Below the pieces are notes generated by a model. That model searched no databases. It worked only from the letters and a program-made list of their open reading frames with translations, and was not told the origin of the DNA. From Excoecaria cochinchinensis (taxonomy: Eukaryota; Streptophyta; Magnoliopsida; Malpighiales; Euphorbiaceae): 64,000 bases of DNA. This document shows, one piece after another, positions 12,238 to 23,700 of the stretch; position 1 is the first letter of the stretch, and every line of letters starts with the position of its first letter. Location of the stretch: assembly GCA_947683425.1 (NCBI GenBank), contig CANTUQ010000081.1, forward strand, positions 10,494,501 through 10,558,500, given 5' to 3'. Made by a program: the position numbers and the translations under genes.

Positions 12238-12496
12238 AAACATTAAAATATCTTAATGCTGGGAAGGCAATTGCGTGAAAATCACTCGTTGCCAATGTGA
12301 CACTTATTGTCACAGTTGACTGACACGTACGCACACCTTCCTCCTTATCTGTCAAAATGCTATTCATCATCTCCTCACAAAAAGCTCTTTCTTTCATTCT
12401 CTTTTCAAAAGCAAAAATTAAAATTTCCTCTCTAAAATTTGCACAATTTTTCCTCTCAACAATATGCACAAACAAACAGATTGACGTCAACCGACA
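12238..12496. other. Short spacer between two hAT elements
   Basis: This is unique-looking DNA with CT-rich patches. It continues at 13273 once the element between is removed. No gene was recognised. Confidence 0.4.
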
Positions 12497-12504
12497 ATCT
12501 CCTC

Positions 12505-13264
12505 TAGGGGTATGCAAAATTAGAAGAATCTGATAAACTCGACACAAAAATTGCATTTAGATAGAATTTTTAGAATTGTTTGGATCAGATCGGATTGTTT
12601 AGGATTGTTTCGAGTTCGGATCGGGTTAGAACCTTTCCCAACCTGACTCGACAAAAAAAAAACTATAGATAGTGCTTTTTTTGCCCCCCTTTATCTTCTT
12701 TGATCCAACGCTCTCTCCGTTCCCCTTTTCGTCCTCCTCGTCTTTTGACGAGGATGATTGTCACTGTCGTTAATCTGCTTCCATCTCTCTCTGCTTTGTT
12801 GGGGCAATCTCTCTTTCTCCTTCCTCTTTCTACTCCAATTGTTATCGCTGCTGATCTGCTTCCATCTCTCTATTTCTCTCTGCTTTCATCTCTCTCTATT
12901 TCTCCTCCTCAATGATCGTGGTTCTAATTTTTTTTTCTTTTTTTGCTGAGATTTGTATTTTTCTTTTGATAGATCTAAATTTTGTGTCTTTGATTTTGTT
13001 ATGTGCTTTTTTTTTTTTTTTTTACAAATGTAGGTTAGGAATGGATTTTGATAGAATATATTGTTGAAAATTCACGTAGAATTGTTTTTAAGATCAACAG
13101 ATATTGTAGGTTTAATTATGAATTTCAGGTAGGCCAGGTTAATTGAATTGGATCATAAAATTTTCAGATTGTTCAGATCGGATCATAAAATAATTAGGGT
13201 CGATTCGAATAAGAAATATAGACAAATTTTGTATCTACCCAAATCCAACCGATGCACACCCCTA
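12505..13264. mobile_element. hAT-type MITE with TAGGGGTGTGCA termini
   Basis: The ends are TAGGGGTATGCA (left) and TAGGGGTGTGCA (right, inverted). They are flanked by 8-bp sites ATCTCCTC (12497-12504) and GTCTCCTC (13265-13272), which differ at one base. Near the ends are inverted GGATCAGATCGGATTGTT-like words. The centre (about 12680-12910) is a strongly CT-rich stretch, resembling a plant 5' leader, that is unlike the rest of the element and may be captured. Confidence 0.82.
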
Positions 13265-13585
13265 GTCTCCTCCATATCCCCAAACTCGTATTTTTTTTAC
13301 CTGACTCAAACATTAAGCCAACACAAGCAGAAACTCATTTCTTACCCACTGAGCCATACTCATCGACTCTTTCTATATCTCCTGGCGGTGGAGATCTTCA
13401 GATCTCACGATCTCCAAATAACCAAGGTGTGGAAATCGGAGGTGCTAAAAATCGCTTCCTGGCAATGGAGGCGAAGGCGTATGATGCTCATAAGAGTTTT
13501 GGAGAGAGAATGTGGGATAAGAATGGCGGAGTGGGTTCAATCGAGTACAGAGAGAAATGTTGAAAAGTATGTGAGCAGGTTTTAG
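13252..13585 (+). other. Unrecognised open frame, possible orphan exon
   Basis: Two overlapping frames are open here: about 100 codons ending at 13563, and another ending at 13585. The DNA is more GC-balanced than its surroundings, with a GGCGGTGGAGATC segment typical of plant coding sequence. A donor-like GTATGTG follows at 13567. The first frame starts inside the hAT MITE, so its start is not original. No family was recognised. It could be the remains of a first exon separated by the retrotransposon at 13775. Confidence 0.15.
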
Positions 13586-13769
13586 CTATTTTGATGATAT
13601 TGAATCCTTTTTATCTAATTTTTCAAATTTATCATTTAATTAATCTAATTAAATTCTAAAATATTCTTGGAATTCTAATCATAGAGGATTGTTGATATTG
13701 TATTTTATAATCAGATCAATGATATTTTTATTTCTATTTTAACTTTGTAAATATTCGGTTTTTCTTATG
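13586..13769. other. AT-rich flank before the Tat-type retrotransposon
   Basis: No gene is seen. The last five bases before the element, GTAAT at 13770-13774, are its target site. Confidence 0.5.
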
Positions 13770-13774
13770 GTAAT

Positions 13775-14216
13775 TGATAACCGAGCTATAGTTCGCCTAA
13801 TCAGGTTACTGCCCACCAAATTGGAGTTCGAATAGCTTGAGGGTCAATGCTCGATTTCAGGGAAGCTCGGAGATAAAGGAGAAGCTCGGCAATGTCATCA
13901 ATATAGCCGTTTGCTCTTTAAAGATCCATCATAATGGCGTCCGTTACTCAATAAAAGCACATTATAGGGAGAACAGTTACATAGTAAAGGCCCATTAAAA
14001 GAGCAACGGTCATAAAGGAGCCAGGGGAGCTATAAAAAGGTATGTTCCATCCCTCAAAAGGGGGAAAAAATCTTTCTTTCTGATTTAAGTTACTCCTGAA
14101 GAGAATTGAGCGTCTAACTTGATCGTCGGAGTATCCTAGAACGGAAACCTGCCGGTGTTTTGTGTTTCAGGTGGCATTTCCAGGTATCCAGTACCGGAAT
14201 CTTGGAGATATCATCA
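13775..14216 (+). repeat. 5' LTR of the Tat-type element
   Basis: It begins TGATAACCGAGC and ends GATATCATCA. It contains a TATA-type box TATAAAAAGG at 14031-14040, preceded by AATAAA at about 13951. It matches 22127-22569. Confidence 0.95.
14031..14040 (+). promoter_or_regulatory. TATA box of the 5' LTR
   Basis: GCTATAAAAAGG lies 180 bases before the LTR end, with a CT-rich initiator-like stretch (TTCCATCCCTC) downstream. The same box is present in the 3' LTR near 22384. Confidence 0.6.
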
Positions 14217-14235
14217 TTTGGTGCGGTGAGCGTGG
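14217..14235 (+). other. Primer-binding-site region
   Basis: TTTGGTGCGGTGAGCGTGG directly follows the LTR end and precedes gag. Its position fits a tRNA primer site. The TTTGG-type start is usual for this lineage, but the exact tRNA was not identified. Confidence 0.5.
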
Positions 14236-14256
14236 AACTTACTAATAGATTCTCAA

Positions 14257-15731
14257 ATGGATCTCTTTCCTGATTTAAACACTGCAACAGCCCCCACCAC
14301 TCAAGCACAAGCTTTGCCCTCACAAACCCAACAGCCATTAATCCAAAATCACCAAACTCCCGTTCAGCTATTTGGCCAGCAAATTCAATCTCAACAATCC
14401 ATCCCCAACCAATTATTCCCAATTTAACCCCACAAATGGCGCAAGCCTTTCTGGCAACGATAACTGCTATGGCAGCACAAGCCCCGCCCATTCAACCTCC
14501 TACAGAATCTTTTCCCCTTGTTTCTCAAGCTTCGCCACCAGCCCTGCCTGCTGGTATACCCCCTTTGGTCCCAGGCTCCACAATAACGCTAACGACTGAG
14601 CAGTTTGAGAAGCTATTTGAGGATCGGATGCAGAAATACCAAAACAGGAATACCCTTCAGTATCAGAGCAATTTTCGCTCGCCCTTGTCCAAAGAGATCC
14701 TGTCGGCCCTGTTTTCGAACATACAGTTACCGAGCTTACCGAGATATAATGGTAGTGCTGATCCCAGGGCCCACCTTGACCAATTTCACTACACAATGCT
14801 CGTTCACACCACGGATGACGCAGCAATGTGCAAAACTTTTCCTCTAACGTTGACGAAGTCGGCCCAAATTTGGTTCAGAAATTTGCCCGAGTACTCTATC
14901 GCAAGCTTCACCCAGTTCAGTGATATGTTTATTGCCAAATTTGTGGCTGCCATCAGACCAACAAAGGTTTCGGCCGATCTTAACTTGGTACGGCAAGACA
15001 AGGGAGAAACTTTGTGAGCCTACGTGGAAATATTTAACTCGGTAGCAATGGACATTCAGGACTTAAACCTGGAAGTGGCTAATAACGCTCTCATACGGAA
15101 TACCCGATGCCAGGACTTCAGTGATTCTCTCAGCAAAAAACCCCCAGGAGATTTCACAGAGCTGATGTCCCGGGCTCACAAATATGTCCGGATGGATGAA
15201 GCCCGGCGCCTTCGAAATAACTCGCTATATGACGATACGAGCCGGGATTTGTATAGATCGGCACTTAATCGAAACACAGGGAGGAGTGAAGCACAGAGTC
15301 GTGGTTCATGAAGTTCACATCGGGCTTATGTAGTTTCATCAAGGCCAACAGAGCGGCGAGAAGACAAATGGACGCCACTGAATGCTCCCAGGGTACAAAT
15401 ACTGAAGTGGATGAAAGAGCATGACAGGGTCAACTGGCCCAGACCCATGAGGGAGGGCTCTTGTCGGAATCAGGACCTTTATTGTGCATTTCACAGGGAC
15501 AAGGGTCATGAGACGAATGATTGTAACCAGCTCAAAAGGGAAATAGAGTTCTTGCTCAGAAAAGGAAAGCTCACACAATTCGTCAAGGAGGAGCGAACTA
15601 GAGATAGATCCTGATCTCCTAGACGTCAGGATAACCAGGCAAGCACTAGCAGAAAAGCCCCAGTTGGAGTTATACATGTCATTGCAGGAGGGAAGCATTA
15701 TGACATCTTCGAGGATTCCCGAAAGAGGAAG
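14257..15731 (+). pseudogene. gag of the Tat-type element, interrupted
   Basis: The first ATG (14257) opens 56 Gln-rich codons to a TAA near 14425. The main gag frame, from 14436, runs in the same frame as pol. It encodes a retrotransposon gag core with the LPRYNGSADPRAHLDQF motif and ends in a zinc finger of form CxxHxxxGHxxxxC at 15483-15524. In-frame TGA codons break it at 15015, 15309 and 15612. At each of these an Arg (CGA) would be expected, so the breaks look like C-to-T changes at methylated CpG sites. Confidence 0.88.
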
Positions 15732-15749
15732 GCGAGGGAAGTATTCTCT

Positions 15750-18700
15750 GTGGGTTCCAGATTACCTCCAGCAGGATATGAGGTGAAATTTTCTAACTCG
15801 GATGATGGACATGTGAAACAACCGCACACAGATTCTTTGGTGGTGGAAGCACTAATCCAAAATTACTTGGTCCAACGTATTCTTGTGGACACGGGTAGTG
15901 CGGTCAACCTTATAACTCTCCAAGCATTCAAGGCCTTGAAGATGTCAGATAACATCTTGGAGCCGGTATCTGCCCCCCTCATTGGGATATCAGGCCAACC
16001 GGTCAAGGTAGAGGGGTCGGTTAAATTGTCCTTGGAGCTCGGAGATGAGGACATAACACAGACATGCAGCAGCTGCTTCATGGTTGTTGACATACTATTG
16101 GCATATAACGTCATCTTTGGACGACCATTATTAGTAGGGGTGGACGCATACATATCTATGAGAAAGCTGTTACTCAAAGTGCCTACACCTAAAGGAGTGG
16201 CAGTGCTGCGAGGGAGTCAGAGAGCTGCCCGGGAAATATATGTTACAATGTTGAAAGATGCCAATCAAGCCCTGCCATTGGATTCTCTGGACGTCTCTGT
16301 GGAAGAGAGGAAAGCAGAGCCAGTAGATTCATTGGTGGAGGTGGAGATAGGTCCGGGGCGAAGAGTGAAGGTTGGGGCGAGTAAGATGGGGGAGGAATTA
16401 CGGGCACTTATTACAGTCCTGCAGGAGTATGTAGATGTATTCGCTTGGGAGCCATCAGATATCAAGGGAATCTTCGCAGATGTTATGTGCCACTCCTTGA
16501 ATATCAAGCCAAGCATCCAGCCAGTCAAGCAGAAGAAGCAAAATCATGCCTCGGAAAGGCAGCTGGCGATGACGCAAGAAACGGAGGTATTACTCAGCAA
16601 TCGATTCATCTGGAAAGTTTTATATCCGGACTGGTTGTCCAACATCGTCCTGGTGAAGAAAGCTAATGGCAAGTGGCAGATGTGTGTAGATTTCACGGAT
16701 TTAAACAAGGCCTGTCCTAAGGACAGTTATCCTTTGCCAAATATTGACCTCCTGGTAGATTCGACAGCAGGATTTGAGGAGTATGCTTTCCTGGATGCTT
16801 CTTCGGGATACCACCAGATACCAATGAACCCAGAGGATGAGGAAAAGACAGTATTCATTACACATCAGGCCACGTATTGCTACCGAGTGATGCCGTTTGG
16901 ATTAAAGAATGCAGGCGCCACATATCAGAGGCTTATGAACAAGTTGTTTGCTAATCAACTCGGTAGAAACATGGAGGTGTATGTAGATGATATGATCGTC
17001 AAGGGGAGTTCCTCGCAAGATCTCCCAACTGAGCTCGAAGAAACCTTCAAAACTCTGCGGCAATTCGGGTTAAAACTGAATCCGGAGAAGTGTGCTTTTG
17101 GGGTACAGTCTGGAAAGTTTTTGGGATTCATGATTTCGAAAAGAGGTATTGAAGCCAATCCAGCCAAGATTCAAGCCATTTTACAGATGGAGCCCCCGAA
17201 ATCCATTAGAGACGTGCAGAAGCTCAATGGCAAAGTGACAGCCTTGGGTAGGTTTATCTCCTGTTCGGCTAAGCGTTGTCTTCCCTTTTATAAAGCGCTC
17301 AAGAATTTAAAAAAATTTAAGTGGGGCTCGGATTGCCAGCAGGCTTTTGGGGAGTTAAAGCAGTTTCTCAGTACGCCGCCATTGCTGAGTAGACCGCAAC
17401 CTGGCGAAGTTCTCTACTTATACCTAGCAGTCAACCCAGGGGCAGTTGGATCAGTTCTCATTAGGTAGGAGGGCACCCAGCAATTCCCCATTTACTATGT
17501 CAGCAAAGTATTGAGGGGAGCTGAACTCAATTATCCGATCTTGGAGCAATTGGCATTCTCATTAATCGTCACGGCGATTTAAGTTGCGACCTTATTTTCA
17601 AGCGCATATGGTGGTAGTTCGAACCAACACTAATCTGCGAAAGATACTCCAAAGGCCGGAGGCCTCCGGTCGACTTACAGAGTGGGCTGCACGGTTAGGA
17701 GAATTGGATGTAAGGTATGAATCTCGCCCAGCTATGAAAGCTCAAGTCCTGGCAGATTTTGTGGCTGAGCTTCATGCCCCACCTCCAGAGCCATTTGCCA
17801 GACGATGGAAGTTATTTGTTGATGGAGCATCCTCGGTAGAGGGGGCAGGCGTCGGAATAGTGCTACAAGGGCCTGAGAAGATTCACATTAGAGGAATGGC
17901 ACACATAGCGTTCCTAGCTTCTAACAATGTTGCCGAGTATGAAGCTCTCTGTTATGGGTTACAACTCGCTTTGGAGGTCAGGCCAGATTTCTTGGTCGTC
18001 TATTCTGATTCACAGTTGGTGGTAAGTCAGTCACTGGGTAGGTTCGAGGCTAAAGAAAGCAACATGGTTCGGTACAAGGAGTTAGTTGCCCTGTTGTTAT
18101 CCCAGTTGGAAAAGGGAGGATGTGCGTGGTCGATAGAGCAGATTCCTCGAGCTAAGAATCAAGGGGCAGATGCCTTAGCTAAGCAGGCTTCCAGCAGGGA
18201 GAGGGTGACCTCGGCAGACGTCATATCAACAGTAGTAACATCTCTGGCGTACGAAACATACAAGGTACAGTTGAGTGAGCCGATGGAAGGCTGGCGCCTG
18301 CCAATATATCAATATTTGGCCTCGAGATTTCTACCAGAGGATATGGTTGAGGCCTGAAAGATAGTCAGAAGGTCTGGTATGTATGCTATTTTAGAAGATA
18401 AGCTATACAAGCGGTCATTTTTGCACCCATGGAATCTATGTTTGAGCATGGAAGAAGGTAATTATGTACTTCGAGAAATTCATGAAGGCATTTGCGGGGC
18501 TCATGAAGGTGCACAAACAATTGCTCGAAAAGCTTTATTACAAGGCTACTATTGGCATAAGATGGAGAGAGATGCTAAAGATCTGGTCCAGAAGTGCGAC
18601 AAATGCCAGCGGTTTGGTAACTTGATGCATCATCGAGCAGCTCCTCAAGTGCCTATTCGCAGCCCCTGGCCGTTTGCACAGTGGGGAATTGATATCCTCG

Positions 18701-19524
18701 GACCCTTACCACTAGCCACTGGTCAGCGAAAGTTCTTGGTGGTGGCGATTGATCATTTCACAAAGTGGGTGGAGGCCGAACCCCTAGCTACAATCACCCC
18801 GGCGAATATCATTAAATTTGTACAGAGGGCTATAGTAACAAGGTTTGGAATTCCGCACACCATCATATCGGACAATGGCAAACAGTTCGATTGCGCTTCC
18901 TTCAAAGGGTACTGCGCGGAACTCAACATACAGTTGTGCTTTACCTCGGTGTATCACCCTCAGTCAAATGGAATGACCGAAGTCACAAATCGAACTCTCC
19001 TCACTGGCTTAAAAAAAAGACTGAATGAGGCCAAAGGTCTTTGGGTGGATGAGCTCCCTTATGTGCTTTGGGCTTATCGGACATCCCCCCGGGCGGCTAC
19101 TGGTCACACTCCTTTTTCATTAGCGTATGGGACGGAGGCTGTCATTCCATGTGAGATCGGACTTCCTAGCATTCGGACTTCTTCATTTGATGCTACTGAA
19201 AATGAGGCCTCTCTTTTATACCACCTGGATCGGTCTGAAGAAATCAGGGAGTCTGCCCAGATACAATCGGTGATATACAAACATAAGATGTCTTCTTACC
19301 ATGATCGCCATTTAAAGCCTTGATCTTTCCAGATCGGACAGTTAGTGCTCAAAAAAGTCGTTGAAACTCAAACGCTGGCGGGGGTTAGAAAATTAAGTCC
19401 AAATTGGGAAGGCCCCTACATAGTTCATGAAGTTCATGGCACCGCCTACAGGCTTAAGAGCCTCTCGGGAAAACTGCTTCCTCACTCCTGGAACGTCTCA
19501 AATCTTAAAAGATATTTTCAGTAA
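15750..19524 (+). pseudogene. pol polyprotein of the Tat-type element, interrupted
   Basis: Domains in order: aspartic protease (LVDTGSAVN, Asp near 15888); reverse transcriptase (VDFTDLNKACPKDSYPLP near 16690, catalytic YVDDM near 16980); RNase H (FVDGASS near 17818, YEALCYGLQLA, YSDSQLVVSQ); integrase with an HHCC finger (HEGICGAHEG...CDKCQRF), the Asp residues in GIDILGPLP and ISDNGKQFD, and the Glu in MTEVTNRTL; and a C-terminal GPYIVHEV segment. TAG at 17466 and TGA at 18355 and 19321 interrupt the frame. A one-base loss near 17578 shifts the frame between reverse transcriptase and RNase H. The last stop is TAA at 19522-19524. Gag and pol share one frame, implying a fused polyprotein in the intact ancestor. 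Confidence 0.93.
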
Positions 19525-19757
19525 TTGAAGTACGACATCCTAGCCAGGAATACTTGTTTCATTGTAAGATCATCTTAGGCATGATCGCCACAAGCATATG
19601 TATTTTTCTAAGCTGGGTGCAGCTATATTATCAAAAACAAATTCTTTTTGCCGAATATAGCCTCGTACATTTAATACAGATTTTCATACATGTTGAGCTC
19701 AAACACAAACATAAAGATCACTTTCATATATGATAGCAAAATTACAAGTTCGGATTC

Positions 19758-21655
19758 TTAATCATCGGGATAAACTTCGTCCAGCCAAGACCAATCCATA
19801 TTCGGATATCGATCCATCACTGACTGGACCAGTTTATTCCCAAAAGCAATACATTTATCAGCGGCCATGTCCGCAGCTCGGTTACTCGAGGTCAGCACAC
19901 TTTTGCTCTAACTCAGTCTTCTCTTTAAGCCAGGACTCTCGACCATGCTGAACCTCGGATAAGCTAGCTTCGGCTGCGCTACGCTTCTCTTTCTCTTGAT
20001 TTAGAAGAACCTCAGTTGTAGCGGCCTTATCACGGGCCTCGAGAATCTCCTTGGATTGAGCGAGCATTTTCAACTCAGCTTCTTTCGCTTGGTTCTCAGC
20101 AACGTCAAGTTTGGCCTTCATTGAACCGAGCTCTTGCTTCATCCAAGTAACTTCCCTCTCGGCCTTATTGCGCAGGCTTATCAGGGCATTCATTTTGCCA
20201 ATAGCAGCTCCCATTATCATACTCCCCTGTGAAAAACAAGCAGGCAATTATTCTTCGGTATTTTAAAGTTAATTTACATGTTTTATGTTTTACCTTACTT
20301 CATGTCTCTTCATCACGTTGCTCAGCTGGTCAGCTCCCAGATGAAGTAGGGGGGCCGTCTCGGCAGGGACACACGACATCAGATGAGCAAAAGTGTTGAA
20401 GTCCGGATTATCCTTCGACCAACCTCTTCCTTGTCGCTGCCAGAACTGACGTGCATTATCTGACAGAGCCCTCAGCTCTTCAATTGTTGATTTCGGATCA
20501 GGCACGCGTGAGCTCTCTGGGTCTAGGTTGGGAGGCCCGGTAGATGCGAAAGGAGGAGAAGTACTAGGTACATTTATTGGCGATGATGGCGGTGCCATAG
20601 GCAGAGGACTTTCGGTTGGATCCCTCAGGCTTGAGGTAGGCAGAGGAATTTCTACTTCATTAGCCCGAGCTGGTGCAGGGTCGGGAATAGCACCTTCGCC
20701 TGGGCCCGTGCCCATTCTAGGAGGGGCCTTGGAGGTTTCAGCACTTCCAATCTTCTGTTTCTTCTTGGCGCGGACAAGAACAGCCACGCTTGGGTTTGTA
20801 CTCTTCATAGCTGCAAAAAAGCAAACATTAAGAGACGGATCAGCAACCGAGTAACGGAAATACAAGATTACCCTTTCTTTTGGAGCTTGGTTTCTGAGGT
20901 ATTGGTGGTATGCCGCACTGGAGCTGCAGATTAATATCAATTTTCTCCCTGGCCAAATCCCTCCATCGAGCCAAACTTTGTTCCTCGTCTTCGTTGAGCA
21001 GTAAAGGGTTGTCATTCCGGTTGACAAATCGGCCCCATTGAGTCCGAAAAGGGAAGTCTCAGTCACTCTCTATCACAAAAAATCGGTCTTTCCACTTCTT
21101 CAGTGACTCCGGATTCCCAACAAACACACCATAGCCAGCGCGGGACTGGATATAGTTGTGGTCTTCTCCATTAGCTCGGAGCCCAACGTTATGGGTTGCT
21201 CGGAATAGTCTGAGGGAGAGATTTATATCATTCTCAGCAGACCATATTTGCAAGGCAGAAAGAGTACGCCAGGCATTAGGGTGAAGCTGACCGATGGTCA
21301 TGTCATAATAATTCAGTACCTCCAATTCGAAGCTGGTCAAAGGAAGGTTCATCCCTGCCTCAAAGTCAGCCTCATAAACGACAATCTTCTTCTTCCCTTG
21401 GAAATTCGCATTGGCCCTGAGAGAAGGGCTGGCAGCATGAATTTCATATTCAGTAGGAATCCCGAGCCTTTCTTGCAATTGCGCCATGTCACTGGACTTC
21501 AGACTGGAGCTTATACTTCCCACCCTGGGAAATCTGCGTGGTTCTTTCTTCTCAGCCGCTGGCTGGTGGATGGAGCCAGGAGAATCGGAGGGACTTTGGG
21601 CAGCGAGGCCTTCTTCTACCCTCAATCTCTCAGAGGAACTCTCGGAAGCGCTCAT
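19758..21655 (-). pseudogene. Spliced antisense ORF of the Tat-type element
   Basis: An antisense gene lies between integrase and the 3' LTR. The exon model is 21655-20872, 20810-20299 and 20226-19758, with short introns of 61 and 72 bp that have GT-AG borders and keep the frame (784 and 512 nt, phases fit). The N-terminal half resembles the gag-like or transposon-type proteins known from antisense ORFs of Grande/Retand relatives. The middle is Pro/Ser-rich, and the C-terminal exon is a charged coiled coil. Breaks: TGA at 21059-21061 where Trp would be expected, and a frameshift near 19884, after which about 40 codons in another frame lead to TAA at 19758. Function is not established. Confidence 0.8.
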
Positions 21656-22102
21656 GGTGGAAAAGGAAAGGAGACAAACCTGGATAATTCAAGGATGATT
21701 CTGGCAGCAAATCAGGAGCAGTAGAGTCGACGGCAAGAAGTATTGAGAAAAAGAGGAGGAGAATCAATGGGTAAATGACGAAGGAAAAAAGAGAGGAAGA
21801 CAAGAGGAAACGAAGAAGTCCAAAATAAACAGAAAGTGCAATCCCTAAGAAAACTGAAGACCATTTATAGGACAAGCAAATCAATGAGTGCAGGACAGAT
21901 GGCAACGAATAAGAGGCGGTGTCAGGCGTCATTAAGGCAAGCGCGGGTATCAAAGCGTCACAATGATGGCGTGCTGGCATTTAACTGTCACTTCGCGCCA
22001 CACGAAGCATCTTTTCCCGTTCTTCGCGCTTCACGCGCCTTGTAGTTACTCTGGAATATTAACTTACCACTTGCTCTGGATGACATGAATGTCATGCTCG
22101 GC

Positions 22103-22126
22103 GGGGGGGGGGGGGGGGGGGACTTA
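22103..22126 (+). other. Polypurine tract with a 19-G run
   Basis: Nineteen consecutive G residues (22103-22121), followed by ACTTA, lie directly before the 3' LTR, the position used to prime plus-strand synthesis. The run is unusually long and pure. Confidence 0.8.
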
Positions 22127-22569
22127 TGATAACCGAGCTATAGTTCGTCTAATCAGGTTACTGCCCACCCAATTGGAGTTCGAATAGCTTGAGGGTCAAT
22201 GCTTGGTTTCAGGGAAGCTCGGAGATAAAGGAGAAGCTCGGCAATGTCATCAATATAACCGTTTGCTCTTTAAAGATCCATCATAATGGCGTCCGTTACT
22301 CAATAAAAGCACATTATAGGGAGAACCGTTACATAGTAAAGGCCCATTAAAAGAGCAACGGTCATAAAGGAGCCAGGGGAGCTATAAAAAGGTATGTTCC
22401 ATCCCTCAAAAGGGGGAAAAAAATCTTTCTTTTTGATTTAAGTTACTCCTGAAGAGAATTGAGCGTCTAACTTGATCGTCGGAGTATCCTAGAACGGAAA
22501 CCTGCCGGTGTTTTGTGTTTTAGGTGACATTTCCAGGTATCCGGTGCCGGAATCTTAGAGATATCATCA
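22127..22569 (+). repeat. 3' LTR of the Tat-type element
   Basis: It starts TGATAACCGAGC and ends GATATCATCA, about 97% identical to 13775-14216. It is followed by the target duplicate GTAAT. Confidence 0.95.
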
Positions 22570-22574
22570 GTAAT

Positions 22575-23700
22575 CACGTGGAATTATAGTCTAATTGAAT
22601 TGGGTTTGCTTCTTCTTTATGAATGAGATAATAATTCAATGAGTTCTTGTTGCGATCTTGTTTTGCCATCTTCCAAATGTATGTGATATATGGTCATGGC
22701 TTCATTAGATTGATATATCAAATTGTTTCCATTTTTCCCTTTTTAACTAATTCAATTTTGTCGTGGCATTTTACGACGGAGAGTTGTGAAATTTTTCCAA
22801 TTAATTATCACTTGCATTTGCTTTTGTTCTTCTCTCGGTAAAGATGCGAAAAAGAAGAATGGAGATAGAGAAAACAAAGGGATAAAGGAAAGATAGAAAG
22901 TTTCAGGCGCTTACGTCGTTGTGAGTATTACACACGCTACTAATTCGGCAAATTGTGTTTATTAATAACCAAAGTGGCTCATTTCAAAAAAAATAACCAA
23001 AGTGGCTCATATAGGGTCTAATAGGTTACTCATGGTGTAGCGTCAAAATGAATATTTAGTGACAAATTTGAGGGTCTATAGATGTGTTTACCCCATATAT
23101 ATTATACGATATTCCTTTTCTAGTTTCTCCAAAATCGAACTCATCATATTTTTTTAAACGATACACACACAAAAAAAAAAAAATAATGAGATTAAAAGTT
23201 GATTTGATAATTTAAAAATCTAACCGTCGGTCTGATGTTAAAAAAGTGAATTTAACCCAAAACTAACCCAAAAATTAGTGACCCGAGATTGGCCCAATCC
23301 GAACGACCCTGCTCGACCCGACCCATCTATATGGGCTGCACACAGGCAAAGCTCAATCATCAACTCAGTTATTAACTATAAGATTAACCAACTATTTATC
23401 ATAAAACCTCCAGGTTAGATTAATCAAATCCAGTTCAAAACATAACTTACGAAAAAAATAAAATAAAATATGGGAGAATGATACATCTGTGGTGGCACTA
23501 GAGTTTGTTCTCAACCACAACTACAATGAATCCAAATACCTCATCCGCTTGTTTTAATATTTGAGTAAATGTGCTGATATTATCTAGCTTTAGATGACTT
23601 TTGTGAAAAGCTACACACCCTACATGAAGAATCACAATTATGTTCCGTAGTCTCAGAAAGTAACAAAGGTAAAAGAACAGCTACGTTCTTTGTAACGGTC
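22575..23700. other. Flank and 3' UTR of the CBR1 gene
   Basis: The part nearest 23700 is the minus-strand 3' UTR of the reductase gene; the remainder is AT-rich spacer. GCTCATTTCAAAAAAAATAACCAAAGTGGCTCAT-like duplicated words occur near 22972-23010 (AACCAAAGTGGCTCAT twice). No other gene was recognised. Confidence 0.45.

Larger units (their letters stand above)
13775..22569 (+). mobile_element. Ty3/gypsy retrotransposon, Tat/Retand type
   Basis: This complete 8795-bp element has LTRs of 442 and 443 bp, TG...CA ends and a perfect 5-bp duplication GTAAT (13770-13774, 22570-22574). The order is gag, protease, reverse transcriptase, RNase H and integrase on the plus strand, then a long antisense ORF before the 3' LTR. 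The antisense ORF and the CxxH...GHxxxxC gag finger fit the Tat/Retand lineage. I counted 12 substitutions and one indel between the LTRs (about 2.7%), which points to an insertion on the order of one million years ago under commonly used plant rates. The coding regions carry several stops and one frameshift, so the copy is not autonomous. Confidence 0.95.

Noticed and set aside
20528..20854. Plus-strand Gly-rich frame of 108 codons
   Set aside because: It is the complement of the Pro/Ser-rich part of the antisense ORF of the Tat-type element.
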